A DNA stretch of 64,000 bases from Kosakonia sacchari (lineage in GTDB: Bacteria; Pseudomonadota; Gammaproteobacteria; Enterobacterales; Enterobacteriaceae). The stretch lies in assembly GCA_900109485.1 (NCBI GenBank), contig FOAY01000019.1:1-64000 (forward strand), in the 5' to 3' direction. Position 1 is the first letter of the stretch. The number at the start of each line of letters is the position of its first letter. Both the position numbers and the translations under genes were made by a program. The notes under the pieces were generated by a model. That model ran no database searches and was not told where the DNA came from. It worked only from the letters and a program-made list of their open reading frames with translations. Below are positions 8,825 to 19,146 of the stretch, piece after piece.

Positions 8825-10369
8825 ATGGCCGAATCCCAACCCCTCTCCGCCGCCCCCGAAGGGGCGGAATATTTGAGGGCAGTGCTGCGCGCGCCGGTTT
8901 ATGAAGTGGCGCAGGTGACGCCGCTGCAAAAAATGGACAAGCTCTCTTCGCGCCTGGATAACGTCATTCTGGTAAAACGCGAAGATCGCCAGCCAGTGCA
9001 CAGCTTCAAGCTGCGCGGTGCTTACGCGATGATTGCTGGGTTAACCGCCGAGCAGAAATCGCATGGCGTAATCACGGCATCCGCAGGCAATCACGCGCAG
9101 GGCGTGGCGATGTCCTCCACGCGCCTCGGCATCAAATCGCTGATCGTGATGCCAGTGGCGACAGCCGACATCAAAGTCGATGCGGTACGCAGTTTTGGCG
9201 GAGAGGTGCTGCTGCATGGCGCCAATTTTGATGAAGCGAAAGCCAAAGCCATTGAGCTGTCGCAGCAGCAAGGGTTCACGTTTGTCCCGCCGTTCGATCA
9301 TCCGATGGTGATTGCCGGGCAGGGAACGCTGGCGCTGGAGTTGTTGCAGCAGGATGCGCATATCGACCGGATCTTTGTACCGGTCGGCGGCGGCGGCCTG
9401 GCAGCGGGTGTCGCGGTGCTGGTTAAGCAACTGATGCCGCAAATCAAAGTGATTGCTGTCGAAGCGGAAGATTCCGCCTGCCTGAAAGCAGCACTGGACG
9501 CCGGGCATCCGGTCGATCTGCCTCGCGTTGGGCTGTTTGCCGAAGGCGTTGCGGTTAAACGTATCGGTGACGAAACCTTCCGTCTGTGCCAGGAGTACCT
9601 CGACGATATCATTACCGTTGATAGCGATGCGATTTGCGCGGCGATGAAAGATCTGTTCGAAGATGTGCGGGCGGTTGCGGAACCGTCCGGCGCGCTGGCG
9701 CTGGCGGGGATGAAGAAATATATCGCCAAACACAACATTCACGGTGAACGGCTGGCGCATGTGCTCTCTGGCGCAAACGTCAATTTCCACGGCTTACGCT
9801 ATGTTTCTGAACGCTGTGAACTGGGCGAGCAACGCGAAGCGCTGCTGGCGGTAACCATTCCGGAAGAGAAGGGTAGCTTCCTGAAATTCTGCCAGTTGCT
9901 GGGCGGACGTTCTGTTACCGAATTTAACTACCGTTTCGCCGATGCGAAAAATGCCTGCATTTTTGTCGGCGTGCGTTTGAGTCGCGGTCTGGAAGAGCGT
10001 CAGGAGATCCTTTCATTGCTGAACGACGGTGGTTACAGCGTTGTGGATCTCTCCGACGATGAGATGGCGAAACTGCACGTGCGCTATATGGTTGGCGGGC
10101 GGCCGTCGAAACCGTTGCAGGAGCGTTTGTACAGCTTCGAGTTCCCGGAATCTCCGGGCGCGCTGCTGAAATTCCTGCATACGCTCGGTACGCACTGGAA
10201 TATTTCGCTGTTCCACTATCGCAGCCATGGCACGGATTATGGCCGCGTGCTGGCGGCGTTTGAACTGGGCGATCACGAGCCGGATTTCGAAACCCGGCTC
10301 AATGAACTGGGTTATGACTGCCACGATGAAACGCATAACCCGGCATTCCGTTTCTTCCTGGCGGGTTAG
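8825..10369 (+). CDS. ilvA: Threonine deaminase (biosynthetic)
   Basis: Encodes 514 residues, a PLP-dependent L-threonine ammonia-lyase that makes 2-oxobutanoate, the committed step to isoleucine. The catalytic lysine is K62 in HSFKLRGAY, and the glycine-rich PLP phosphate loop is VGGGGLAAG. Two C-terminal ACT-like regulatory domains (from about residue 335) bind isoleucine and valine. Two ATGs stand in tandem (8822 and 8825); the second gives the E. coli N-terminus MA(E/D)SQPLS, the first adds one Met and overlaps the ilvD stop. Its TAG overlaps the ilvY stop codon on the other strand. Confidence 0.97.
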   Translation: MAESQPLSAAPEGAEYLRAVLRAPVYEVAQVTPLQKMDKLSSRLDNVILVKREDRQPVHSFKLRGAYAMIAGLTAEQKSHGVITASAGNHAQGVAMSSTRLGIKSLIVMPVATADIKVDAVRSFGGEVLLHGANFDEAKAKAIELSQQQGFTFVPPFDHPMVIAGQGTLALELLQQDAHIDRIFVPVGGGGLAAGVAVLVKQLMPQIKVIAVEAEDSACLKAALDAGHPVDLPRVGLFAEGVAVKRIGDETFRLCQEYLDDIITVDSDAICAAMKDLFEDVRAVAEPSGALALAGMKKYIAKHNIHGERLAHVLSGANVNFHGLRYVSERCELGEQREALLAVTIPEEKGSFLKFCQLLGGRSVTEFNYRFADAKNACIFVGVRLSRGLEERQEILSLLNDGGYSVVDLSDDEMAKLHVRYMVGGRPSKPLQERLYSFEFPESPGALLKFLHTLGTHWNISLFHYRSHGTDYGRVLAAFELGDHEPDFETRLNELGYDCHDETHNPAFRFFLAG

Positions 10370-11256
10370 TTGTTCGGCAGAATTTTCCAGAAGGCATCGA
10401 TAAGCGGCTCATAGAGCCGCTTTTTTTGTACGCACACGCCAAGCTCGAACGGCGTTTTTTCATCGCTACGTTCGAGGATCATCACGCGATTACGCACCGG
10501 CTCCGGGCTATTCTCCAGCACCACTTCCGGGATCAGCGCCACGCCGCACCCCAGCGCGACCATGGAAACCATTGCTTCGTGCCCGCCAACGGTCGCGTAA
10601 ATGGCGGGATTGCTGATTTTATGACGGCGAAACCACAGCTCAATGCGCCGACGCACCGGCCCCTGATCGGCCATGATAAATGGCACTGTTGACCAGTCAG
10701 GCTCGGTTTGCGACACCTGGTTACGCACCGGACATGGCAGCGCCGGAGCAATCAGAACCACCGCCAGATTCTCCAGCATTGAAAACGCCACTGCGCCGGG
10801 GAGCGTTTCCGGCTTGCCGGCAATCGCCAGATCCGCTTCACCGGTGACCACTTTTTCCATGGCATCGGCAGCATCGCCGGTGGTGAGTTTGATCTCCACT
10901 GACGGATGTTCCGCGCGAAAGCGGTCGAGGATTGGCGGTAAATGGCTGTAGGCTGCGGTGACCGAACAGAACAGGTGCAGTTCGCCGGAGAGCGATGGGC
11001 CTTGCTGGTCTATCGAGTGGCGGAGTTGCTGATACTGTAATAACGTTTGTTGAGCAAAGGTGCGTAACTCTTCTCCCGCATCGGTCAGCGTGACGGTGCG
11101 GTTATCGCGTACAAACAGCGGTTGCCCAAGGTCTTCTTCCAGCCGTTGGATCTGGCGTGAAAGCGTGGAGGGACTGACATGCATGGCGCGCGCGCTACGG
11201 CCAAAATGGCGGCTTTCCGCCAGATGCAGGAAGGTTTTCAGATCGCGTAAATCCAT
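10366..11256 (-). CDS. ilvY: LysR-family activator IlvY
   Basis: Encodes 296 residues with an N-terminal LysR helix-turn-helix (HFGRSARAMHVSPSTLSRQIQ cut by residue 45) and a C-terminal inducer domain. In E. coli IlvY binds acetolactate or acetohydroxybutyrate and activates ilvC while repressing itself. It is divergent from ilvC across 156 bases that contain the operators, and convergent with ilvA, sharing overlapping stop codons at 10366-10369. Confidence 0.96.
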   Translation of the reverse strand: MDLRDLKTFLHLAESRHFGRSARAMHVSPSTLSRQIQRLEEDLGQPLFVRDNRTVTLTDAGEELRTFAQQTLLQYQQLRHSIDQQGPSLSGELHLFCSVTAAYSHLPPILDRFRAEHPSVEIKLTTGDAADAMEKVVTGEADLAIAGKPETLPGAVAFSMLENLAVVLIAPALPCPVRNQVSQTEPDWSTVPFIMADQGPVRRRIELWFRRHKISNPAIYATVGGHEAMVSMVALGCGVALIPEVVLENSPEPVRNRVMILERSDEKTPFELGVCVQKKRLYEPLIDAFWKILPNN

Positions 11257-11276
11257 GAGACAGGCTCCACAAATTT

Positions 11277-11317
11277 ACATTGCAAAAATTGCAATGTGAC
11301 ATTGTTAATATATCAAT
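11277..11317. promoter_or_regulatory. IlvY operators between ilvY and ilvC
   Basis: A perfect 9-bp inverted repeat acattgcaa (11277-11285) and ttgcaatgt (11289-11297) with a 3-base spacer matches the IlvY operator type. A second, imperfect palindrome ATTG...CAAT follows at 11301-11317, so tandem operators as in E. coli are likely. Confidence 0.8.
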
Positions 11318-11412
11318 TTAAGCAACGCATTTCCTGTCATATAGTGGGTTCAATCTCGCGAATAAGCGAACTGAACAATAAGCACGACAACACAACATCA
11401 TGAGGTCTTACC

Positions 11413-12888
11413 ATGGCTAACTACTTTAATACACTGAACCTGCGCCAGCAGCTGGCGCAGCTGGGCAAATGTCGCTTTATGGCGCGTGAAGAATTTGCCG
11501 ATGGCGCAAGCTACCTTCAGGGTAAAAAAGTGGTCATTGTCGGCTGCGGCGCTCAGGGTCTGAACCAGGGCCTGAACATGCGCGACTCCGGTCTGGATAT
11601 CTCTTACGCTCTGCGTAAAGAAGCCATCGCGGAAAAACGCGCCTCCTGGCGTAAAGCGACCGAAAACGGTTTTAAAGTAGGCACCTACGAAGAGCTGATC
11701 CCGCAGGCGGATCTGGTTGTTAACCTGACGCCGGACAAACAGCACTCTGACGTTGTGCGCTCCGTACAGCCGCTGATGAAAGATGGCGCTGCGCTGGGTT
11801 ACTCTCACGGTTTTAACATCGTCGAAGTGGGCGAGCAGATCCGTAAAGACATCACCGTCGTAATGGTAGCGCCGAAGTGCCCGGGTACCGAAGTGCGTGA
11901 AGAGTACAAACGCGGCTTTGGCGTGCCGACGCTTATCGCTGTTCACCCGGAAAACGATCCGAAAGGCGAAGGCATGGCGATTGCCAAAGCGTGGGCTGCG
12001 GCGACCGGCGGTCATCGCGCAGGCGTTCTGGAATCCTCTTTCGTAGCGGAAGTGAAATCTGACCTGATGGGCGAGCAGACCATTCTCTGCGGTATGTTAC
12101 AGGCCGGTTCTCTGCTGTGCTTCGACAAGCTGGTGGCCGAAGGCACTGACCCGGCTTATGCCGAAAAACTGATCCAGTTTGGCTGGGAAACCGTGACCGA
12201 AGCCCTGAAGCAGGGCGGTATCACACTGATGATGGATCGTCTGTCTAACCCGGCGAAACTGCGTGCTTACGCGCTGTCCGAACAACTGAAAGGCATCATG
12301 GCGCCGCTGTTCCAGAAACATATGGATGACATCATCTCCGGTGAATTCTCTTCCGGCATGATGGCTGACTGGGCCAACGACGATAAAAAACTGCTGACCT
12401 GGCGTGAGGAGACCGGTAAAACCGCGTTTGAAACCGCACCGCAGTTTGAAGGCAAAATCAGCGAGCAAGAGTACTTCGACAAAGGCGTACTGATGATTGC
12501 GATGGTGAAAGCGGGCGTTGAGCTGGCGTTCGAAACCATGGTGGCTTCCGGCATTATCGAAGAGTCTGCGTACTATGAGTCTCTGCACGAGCTGCCGCTG
12601 ATCGCTAACACCATCGCGCGTAAGCGTCTGTATGAGATGAACGTCGTGATCTCCGATACCGCTGAGTACGGCAACTACCTGTTCTCTTATGCCTGCGTGC
12701 CGCTGCTGAAAGAGTTTATGACCACGCTGCAAACCGGCGATCTGGGCAAAGCGATTGCGGAAGGCGCGGTTGATAACGCGCAGCTGCGTGATGTGAACGA
12801 AGCGATTCGCAACCATGCGATTGAGAAAGTGGGCCAGAAACTGCGTGGCTACATGACGGATATGAAACGTATCGCAGTAGCGGGTTAA
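11413..12888 (+). CDS. ilvC: Ketol-acid reductoisomerase (NADP+)
   Basis: Encodes 491 residues, the long class II KARI typical of enterobacteria with a duplicated helical domain. It isomerises and reduces acetolactate or acetohydroxybutyrate using NADPH and Mg2+. The Rossmann motif [13 protein letters not shown] lies near residue 40. It has its own IlvY-controlled promoter in the divergent gap. The gene ends MKRIAVAG and is followed by a shortened ERIC and a REP-like hairpin. Confidence 0.98.
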   Translation: MANYFNTLNLRQQLAQLGKCRFMAREEFADGASYLQGKKVVIVGCGAQGLNQGLNMRDSGLDISYALRKEAIAEKRASWRKATENGFKVGTYEELIPQADLVVNLTPDKQHSDVVRSVQPLMKDGAALGYSHGFNIVEVGEQIRKDITVVMVAPKCPGTEVREEYKRGFGVPTLIAVHPENDPKGEGMAIAKAWAAATGGHRAGVLESSFVAEVKSDLMGEQTILCGMLQAGSLLCFDKLVAEGTDPAYAEKLIQFGWETVTEALKQGGITLMMDRLSNPAKLRAYALSEQLKGIMAPLFQKHMDDIISGEFSSGMMADWANDDKKLLTWREETGKTAFETAPQFEGKISEQEYFDKGVLMIAMVKAGVELAFETMVASGIIEESAYYESLHELPLIANTIARKRLYEMNVVISDTAEYGNYLFSYACVPLLKEFMTTLQTGDLGKAIAEGAVDNAQLRDVNEAIRNHAIEKVGQKLRGYMTDMKRIAVAG

Positions 12889-12892
12889 TTCC

Positions 12893-12990
12893 CCGTCGTC
12901 TTTCGGCCTGCGGATGCGTTGGCGGCGTTCGTACACCCCGGTTACTTCCGGGGATGTGCTCACTTGCCGTCTTCCCGTAAGCCGGAATGG
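12893..12990. repeat. Shortened ERIC-type element after ilvC
   Basis: The flanks tttcggcctgcggatgcgtt and ctcacttgccgtcttcccg match the arms of the other ERIC copies here, but the central tacttatgtaagc segment is missing, leaving about 98 bases. It is read as an internally deleted ERIC derivative. Confidence 0.65.
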
Positions 12991-13007
12991 AAAGCAGTAA
13001 CAAACGT

Positions 13008-13042
13008 AGGCCCGGTAAGCGTTAGCGCCACCGGGTTTTTTA
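13008..13042. repeat. REP-like hairpin / ilvC terminator
   Basis: The motif ggcccggtaagcgttagcgc followed by caccggg is a REP-type sequence; cccggt pairs with accggg and a run of six T follows. It probably terminates ilvC and lies against the convergent ppiC. Confidence 0.7.
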
Positions 13043-13372
<330 letters not shown>

Positions 13373-13489
13373 TTATACACTTCGATCTCTTTGTTGGCTG
13401 TGTCTGTTCACCCCGGTGACTTACTTCTGTAAGCTCCTGAGGATTCAGCTTTGCTGCCTTGATGCAGTCTGAATGGTGTTGTGTACAAT
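13373..13489. repeat. ERIC element upstream of rep
   Basis: About 117 bases with the ERIC core ttcaccccggtgacttactt and ctgtaagctcctgaggattc, flanked by degenerate terminal inverted repeats. It fills most of the 199-base gap between the divergent genes ppiC and rep, so the rep promoter must lie in or just around it. Confidence 0.85.
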
Positions 13490-13523
13490 TTTCTCCCTCC
13501 CGTTTTTCATTGAGTGATCTTTT

Positions 13524-15545
13524 ATGCGTTTGAACCCCGGACAACAACAAGCCGTCGAATTCGTCACCGGACCCTGCCTGGTGCTTGCGGGCGCGGGATC
13601 CGGTAAAACACGCGTGATCACCAACAAAATCGCTCATCTGATCCGCGGCTGCGGCTATCAGGCAAAACATATCGCGGCGGTGACTTTTACCAACAAAGCG
13701 GCGCGCGAAATGAAAGAGCGTGTGGCACAGACGCTGGGGCGCAAAGAGGCGCGTGGTTTGATGATCTCTACCTTTCACACGCTGGGGCTAACGATCATTA
13801 AGCGCGAGTTCGCCGCATTGGGGATGAAATCCAACTTTTCGCTGTTTGATGACACCGATCAGGTCGCGTTGCTGAAAGAGCTGACCGAAGGGCTGATCGA
13901 CGATGACAAAGTGGTGTTGCAGCAGTTGATCTCTACGATCTCGAACTGGAAAAACGATCTGCTGACGCCGCCGCAGGCTGCCGCACAGGCAAAGGGCGAG
14001 CGCGATCGTATTTTTGCTCATTGCTATGGCCTGTACGATAGCCATATGAAATCGTGCAATGTGCTCGATTTCGACGATTTGATTTTGCTGCCGACACTGT
14101 TATTGCAACGCAATGAAGAGGTGCGCGAGCGCTGGCAGAACAAGATTCGCTATCTGCTGGTGGATGAATATCAGGATACCAATACCAGCCAGTACGAGCT
14201 GGTAAAATTGCTGGTGGGGCAGCGCGCGCGCTTTACCGTGGTGGGCGATGACGATCAGTCGATCTACTCCTGGCGCGGCGCGCGTCCGCAAAACTTGGTG
14301 CTGCTGAGTCAGGATTTTCCGGCGCTGCAGGTGATTAAGCTGGAGCAAAACTACCGCTCATCCGGGCGTATTCTGAAGGCGGCAAACATCCTGATCGCCA
14401 ACAACCCGCACGTATTTGAAAAGCGTCTTTTTTCAGAGCTGGGCTACGGGCCGGAGCTGAAGATCCTTAGCGCTAATCACGAAGAACATGAAGCCGAACG
14501 TGTTACCGGGGAGCTGATCGCCCATCACTTCGTCAACAAAACCCAGTACAAAGATTATGCGATTCTTTATCGCGGTAACCATCAGTCGCGGGTGTTTGAA
14601 AAATTCCTGATGCAGAACCGCATCCCGTACAAGATTTCCGGCGGCACGTCGTTTTTCTCGCGGCCGGAAATCAAAGATCTGCTGGCTTACTTGCGTGTGC
14701 TGACCAATACGGAAGACGACAGCGCGTTTTTGCGGATTGTGAATACGCCGAAGCGTGAGATTGGCTCAGCTACCCTGCAAAAGCTGGGGGAGTGGGCGAT
14801 GCTGCGTAACAAAAGCCTGTTTGCTGCCAGCTTTGATGTTGGCCTGAACCAGACGCTCACCGGACGTGGCTATGAATCATTGACGCGCTTTACGCAGTGG
14901 CTGGGTGATGTGCAGCAGTTGTCCGAGCGTGAGCCGATTGCCGCGGTGCGCGATTTGATCCACGGCATCGACTATGAATCCTGGCTGTTTGAAACCTCGC
15001 CCAGCCCGAAAGCCGCCGAGATGCGAATGAAAAACGTCAACACGCTGTTTGGCTGGATGACGGAAATGCTGGAAGGCAACGAACTGGATGAGCCGATGAC
15101 GCTGGCGGAGGTGGTCACGCGTTTTACCCTGCGCGATATGATGGAGCGCGGTGAGAGCGATGACGAATCTGACCAGGTGCAGCTAATGACGTTACACGCC
15201 TCCAAAGGGCTGGAATTTCCGTATGTCTTCCTGGTCGGTATGGAAGAGGGATTACTGCCGCATCAAAGCAGCATCGATGAGGATAACGTCGATGAAGAGC
15301 GACGCCTTGCCTATGTGGGTATCACCCGGGCGCAGAAGGAGCTGATTTTCACCCTCTGTAAAGAGCGCCGTCAGTATGGTGAACTGGTGCGTCCGGAGCC
15401 CAGCCGTTTCCTGCTGGAATTACCGCAGGATGACCTGATCTGGGAGCAGGAGCGCAAAGTGGTGAGCGCTGAAGAGCGGATGCACAAAGGCCAGGCCAAC
15501 GTGGCAAATATTCGCGCCATGCTGGCGAAGGCGAAAGAGAAGTAA
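13524..15545 (+). CDS. rep: ATP-dependent DNA helicase Rep
   Basis: Encodes 673 residues, a superfamily 1A 3'-to-5' helicase. Motif [12 protein letters not shown] is at about residues 22-32, motif Ia [10 protein letters not shown], motif [10 protein letters not shown], motif [18 protein letters not shown], and motif [10 protein letters not shown] near residue 600. Rep removes protein roadblocks ahead of the replisome and binds DnaB. Length equals that of E. coli Rep. It is a paralogue of uvrD at 45184, with about the same motif order. Confidence 0.98.
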   Translation: MRLNPGQQQAVEFVTGPCLVLAGAGSGKTRVITNKIAHLIRGCGYQAKHIAAVTFTNKAAREMKERVAQTLGRKEARGLMISTFHTLGLTIIKREFAALGMKSNFSLFDDTDQVALLKELTEGLIDDDKVVLQQLISTISNWKNDLLTPPQAAAQAKGERDRIFAHCYGLYDSHMKSCNVLDFDDLILLPTLLLQRNEEVRERWQNKIRYLLVDEYQDTNTSQYELVKLLVGQRARFTVVGDDDQSIYSWRGARPQNLVLLSQDFPALQVIKLEQNYRSSGRILKAANILIANNPHVFEKRLFSELGYGPELKILSANHEEHEAERVTGELIAHHFVNKTQYKDYAILYRGNHQSRVFEKFLMQNRIPYKISGGTSFFSRPEIKDLLAYLRVLTNTEDDSAFLRIVNTPKREIGSATLQKLGEWAMLRNKSLFAASFDVGLNQTLTGRGYESLTRFTQWLGDVQQLSEREPIAAVRDLIHGIDYESWLFETSPSPKAAEMRMKNVNTLFGWMTEMLEGNELDEPMTLAEVVTRFTLRDMMERGESDDESDQVQLMTLHASKGLEFPYVFLVGMEEGLLPHQSSIDEDNVDEERRLAYVGITRAQKELIFTLCKERRQYGELVRPEPSRFLLELPQDDLIWEQERKVVSAEERMHKGQANVANIRAMLAKAKEK

Positions 15546-15546
15546 A

Positions 15547-15563
15547 AAGCCCGGATACCGGGC
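15547..15563. terminator. Hairpin between convergent rep and gppA
   Basis: agcccgg pairs with ccgggct around the loop ata. The T-rich tail is weak on the plus strand (ttcacactt) and TTTTTA on the minus strand, so it may serve gppA at least as well as rep. Confidence 0.6.
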
Positions 15564-15570
15564 TTCACAC

Positions 15571-17055
15571 TTACTGGATTTCCAGCGGCCAGTGGACGTA
15601 GCTTTGCCACTGGCTTTCCTGCTCGATTAACTCCGCGCCCAGCGGGTGACTTTTCAGCCAGCCCTGCGGCAACGACAGCGTCAGTTTTTCTCCTTGCGCG
15701 CTGACGATAATTTCCGGCAACAAATCGTCGCGACGGCGGCTGGCAAAAATAATCGCCAGGCGCAGCAGGCGGCAGAGATGTTCCGCAACGCGCGGCGGGA
15801 CGGCGTTTTGCTGATGCAGGGAAGAGAGATCGACGGCGTTGGTCTGATTCAGTAGCAGCGTGGCGAGCAGTTTTTTCTGCGCTGGCGTAAAGCCCGGCAG
15901 ATCGAGATTGCGTACCAGCCATGCTGCATGCAGCGGTGCCTGTTTAAATTCAATACTCAGACCAATTTCATGCAGTTCGCAGGCAACTTGCAGTATTTCG
16001 ATGCTGTAGGCATCAAGTTCCCACTCTTTTTCCACACCCAGCGCAAAGCGTTTTGCCAGCGCAGTCACGCGACGGGCTTGATCGGTATCGATAATAAAAC
16101 GGCGCTGAATGTTGCGCAGCGTACGGCTGCGAATATCCTGATCGACCGTCAGATGGAGCATGCCATAGACCAGCCCTTCACGCAGCGCGCCGCCAGCCAG
16201 CGTCATGCTGGCAATATTCATCTCGGTGAAGATAGCGATCAGAATCGCCAGCCCGCTTGGAAAGACCAGCGCGCGCTCCAGCGTCAGGCCTTCGATCTCC
16301 AGCTCTTCAAGCCGCCCGCACTGAATAGCGCGCTGCTTAAGCTGCTGAAGTTTGGCGAGAGTAATGCGTTCATCCATACCCTGCGCCATCATGATTTCTT
16401 GCAGGGCCTGCACGGTGCCGGATGCGCCAACGCACACTTTCCAGCCGTGCAAACGAAGCTCATCGGCGACCGGGCGCAGCACTTCACGCGCAGCACGCTC
16501 TGCGGCGTCGAAATTTTCCTGTCCGAGATTGCGGTCGGTAAAAAAACGTTCAAGCCAGGTGACGCAGCCCATCGACAGACTGAATAGCGAAGTGGTTTGC
16601 GCGCCGGTGCCGGTCACCAGCTCGGTGCTGGCGCCGCCGATATCCACCACCAGGCGCTGATCCGCGCCGCCGGTAGTATGCGCAACACCCTGATAAATCA
16701 GGCGCGCTTCCTCTTCGCCGCTGATGACTTGCACCGGGCAACCGAGGATGGCTTGCGCTTTGTCGAGAAATTCCTGGGCGTTGACCGCCAGGCGGAGCGT
16801 GGCCGTTGCCACAACGCGGATTTGCTGGGCTGGAATATCCTGAAGACGCTCTGAAAACAGACGCAGACATTGCCAGCCGCGTTCCATCGCTTCCTGGGAA
16901 AGCTGATTTTCGCTACTCAGGCCCGCCGCCAGGCGAACCTTGCGTTTGATGCGGGAAAGCGTCTGAATGCTTCCCGCCACCTCGCGCACAACCAGCATAT
17001 GAAAACTGTTGGAGCCAAGATCAATGGCGGCATAGAGCGAGGCGGAACCAAGCAT
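15571..17055 (-). CDS. gppA: Guanosine-5'-triphosphate,3'-diphosphate pyrophosphatase
   Basis: Encodes 494 residues of the Ppx/GppA family. The N-terminal actin-like ATPase fold shows [15 protein letters not shown], the second phosphate loop [12 protein letters not shown], and GASGTVQAL. It converts pppGpp to ppGpp and shapes the stringent response. The segment around residues 330-370 is more diverged from E. coli than the rest. It lies five bases downstream of rhlB on the same strand, forming a rhlB-gppA operon as in E. coli. Confidence 0.96.
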   Translation of the reverse strand: MLGSASLYAAIDLGSNSFHMLVVREVAGSIQTLSRIKRKVRLAAGLSSENQLSQEAMERGWQCLRLFSERLQDIPAQQIRVVATATLRLAVNAQEFLDKAQAILGCPVQVISGEEEARLIYQGVAHTTGGADQRLVVDIGGASTELVTGTGAQTTSLFSLSMGCVTWLERFFTDRNLGQENFDAAERAAREVLRPVADELRLHGWKVCVGASGTVQALQEIMMAQGMDERITLAKLQQLKQRAIQCGRLEELEIEGLTLERALVFPSGLAILIAIFTEMNIASMTLAGGALREGLVYGMLHLTVDQDIRSRTLRNIQRRFIIDTDQARRVTALAKRFALGVEKEWELDAYSIEILQVACELHEIGLSIEFKQAPLHAAWLVRNLDLPGFTPAQKKLLATLLLNQTNAVDLSSLHQQNAVPPRVAEHLCRLLRLAIIFASRRRDDLLPEIIVSAQGEKLTLSLPQGWLKSHPLGAELIEQESQWQSYVHWPLEIQ

Positions 17056-17060
17056 ATTTT

Positions 17061-18329
17061 TTAACCTGAACGACGGCGATTACGTGGCGCACCACCACTG
17101 CGGCGCGGACCGTTACCTGAGCGCGGACGCGTCAGGCGTTTCGGCGGCGGCAATTCGCTGAGCAGCGCATCCGGATTATATTTGCTCACCGGAATTGAGT
17201 GCCCAATATACGTTTCAATCGCGGGCAGGTTCAGCGCGTACTCTTCACAAGCAAGGCTGATAGAGTTGCCGCTGGCACCCGCACGACCCGTACGACCGAT
17301 GCGGTGCACGTAGTCTTCGCAGTCGTCCGGCAGATCGTAGTTAAAGACGTGGGTAACAGCAGGAATATGCAGACCACGTGCAGCAACGTCTGTAGCGACC
17401 AGAATATCGAGATCGCCGCGGGTAAATTCATCAAGAATACGCAGGCGTTTTTTCTGCGCTACGTCGCCAGTCAGCAGACCAACACGATGACCATCGGCAG
17501 CCAGATGGCCCCAGATATCTTCACAGCGGTGCTTGGTGTTGGCGAAAATAATGGCGCGATCCGGCCACTCTTCTTCAATCAGCGTTTGCAGCAGACGCAT
17601 TTTCTCTTCATTAGAAGGATAGAAAAGCTCTTCTTTAATGCGGTGGCCGGTTTTCTGTTCCGGTTCCACTTCGACGTATTCTGCGTTGTTCATCTGCTCG
17701 AATGCGAGTTCACGTACCCGATAAGAGAGGGTGGCGGAGAACAGCATGTTCAGACGCTGTGTGGCTACCGGCATGCGGCGGAATAGCCAACGGATATCTT
17801 TAATAAAGCCCAGATCGTACATACGATCGGCTTCGTCCAGCACCACGACCTGAACTGCGGCCAGGTTAATATGGTTCTGTTTGGTGTAATCGATCATACG
17901 ACCGGTGGTGCCGATCAGAATATCGACGCCGCTTTCCAGCACTTTGAGCTGTTTGTCGTAACCATCACCGCCGTAAGCCAGACCCAGTTTCAGACCTGTT
18001 GACTGTGCAAGCGGTTCTGCATCGGCATGAATTTGTACCGCAAGTTCACGCGTCGGCGCCATAATAATTGCGCGCGGCTGGTTCACTTTACGGTCTTCGA
18101 TCGCCGGGTGAGAGAGGAGATAATGAAACGTTGACGTTAAGAACGCCATCGTTTTACCGGTACCGGTTTGCGCCTGACCTGCAACGTCACGGCCCGCCAG
18201 CGTTAGCGGAAGAGCCAGAGCCTGTATAGGCGTGCAATTATGAAACCCTTTATTTTCAAGGGCTTCGATCACCTTTGGGTGCAGGGCGAAGTCGGAAAAC
18301 TTCTGTTCAGTTAAATGTGTTTTGCTCAT
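17061..18329 (-). CDS. rhlB: ATP-dependent RNA helicase RhlB
   Basis: Encodes 422 residues, a DEAD-box helicase and RNA degradosome component that binds RNase E. Motifs in order: Q motif [13 protein letters not shown], Walker [23 protein letters not shown] in [10 protein letters not shown], and [10 protein letters not shown]. The C-terminal tail is Arg-rich (residues about 395-422). Divergent from trxA across about 144 bases and co-oriented with gppA. Confidence 0.97.
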   Translation of the reverse strand: MSKTHLTEQKFSDFALHPKVIEALENKGFHNCTPIQALALPLTLAGRDVAGQAQTGTGKTMAFLTSTFHYLLSHPAIEDRKVNQPRAIIMAPTRELAVQIHADAEPLAQSTGLKLGLAYGGDGYDKQLKVLESGVDILIGTTGRMIDYTKQNHINLAAVQVVVLDEADRMYDLGFIKDIRWLFRRMPVATQRLNMLFSATLSYRVRELAFEQMNNAEYVEVEPEQKTGHRIKEELFYPSNEEKMRLLQTLIEEEWPDRAIIFANTKHRCEDIWGHLAADGHRVGLLTGDVAQKKRLRILDEFTRGDLDILVATDVAARGLHIPAVTHVFNYDLPDDCEDYVHRIGRTGRAGASGNSISLACEEYALNLPAIETYIGHSIPVSKYNPDALLSELPPPKRLTRPRSGNGPRRSGGAPRNRRRSG

Positions 18330-18473
18330 AGTGTGGTAGAATATCAGCTTACTATTGCTTTACGAAAGCGTATCCGGTGAAATAAAGTCAACCTTTAGTT
18401 GGTTATTGTGGCATCAATACGTTGCTGTTTTATGCTACACCAACACACCAGGCTTATTCCTGTGGAGTTATAT

Positions 18474-18803
18474 ATGAGCGATAAAATTATTCACCTGACT
18501 GACGATAGTTTTGACACGGATGTACTCAAAGCGAACGGGCTTGTTCTCGTTGATTTCTGGGCAGAGTGGTGTGGACCGTGCAAAATGATCGCCCCGATTC
18601 TGGATGAAGTCGCTAATGAGTACGAAGGCAAACTGACCATTGCGAAACTGAATATCGACCAGAACCCAGGCACCGCGCCGAAGTACGGTATTCGTGGTAT
18701 CCCAACCCTGCTGCTGTTTAAAAACGGCGAAGTGGCTGCGACCAAAGTGGGCGCCTTGTCCAAAGGCCAACTGAAAGAGTTCCTGGACGCCAACCTGGCG
18801 TAA
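18474..18803 (+). CDS. trxA: Thioredoxin 1
   Basis: Encodes 109 residues, the cytoplasmic dithiol reductant, with active site W32-C33-G34-P35-C36 and the cis-proline in RGIPTLLLF. It matches E. coli TrxA with few changes (for example NGLVL for DGAIL). The start is the ATG in ttatatATG with TGGAG upstream; an open frame further upstream would add 25 residues that TrxA does not have. It lies upstream of rho, as in E. coli. Confidence 0.98.
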   Translation: MSDKIIHLTDDSFDTDVLKANGLVLVDFWAEWCGPCKMIAPILDEVANEYEGKLTIAKLNIDQNPGTAPKYGIRGIPTLLLFKNGEVAATKVGALSKGQLKEFLDANLA

Positions 18804-18814
18804 TATCAGGTTCT

Positions 18815-18862
18815 GCCGGCGCGCCAGTCGTCCTAATTTTTTAGGATCGCTGGACGCCCGGC
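18815..18862 (+). terminator. Large hairpin downstream of trxA
   Basis: An imperfect long stem with gccggc at 18815, cgccag, tcctaa, the loop attttt and the complementary ttagga, ctgg, gcccggc to 18862. No strong T run follows the full stem, but the inner tcctaa/ttagga arm has T in its loop. Probably the trxA terminator or a 3'-end stabiliser. Confidence 0.5.
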
Positions 18863-18960
18863 TTCTGCCGTGCTAATTTAGTTTTGACTTCGTTTTGAAC
18901 ATACCTTTAGTTGTTTGAACCTTGCATTACCCGATACTTCCCGCAGAGCAATATCGCCGC

Positions 18961-19059
18961 GACGGAAGTAAACAGATTCCGGGCTTATCACTCATTCCGT
19001 CTTGTCGTTTCAGTTCTGCGTACTTTCTTGTGACCAGGCACCGATCAGATATGAGTTGA
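18961..19059 (+). pseudogene. rhoL: rho leader peptide remnant (rhoL) without a usual start codon
   Basis: In the frame ending at TGA 19057-19059 the codons encode SLIPSCRFSSAYFLVTRHRSDMS, matching most of the C-terminal part of E. coli RhoL. At the position of the E. coli ATG there is GAC (18961-18963), and no ATG or GTG lies in frame upstream before the stop near 18916. A TTG at 18922 is in frame but has no ribosome binding site. The peptide may be lost while its RNA is kept for rho autoregulation, or translation may use an unusual start. Confidence 0.5.
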
Positions 19060-19146
19060 TGGCCGTTAACAGGCATGGATGACCCTGCCATACCATTCAC
19101 AACATTAAGTTCGAGATTTACCCCGAGTTTAAGAACCCACACCATT

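Noticed and set aside
18399-18803. Longer trxA form starting at 18399.
   Set aside because: The added 25 residues are not part of thioredoxin and the ATG at 18474 has a good ribosome binding site.
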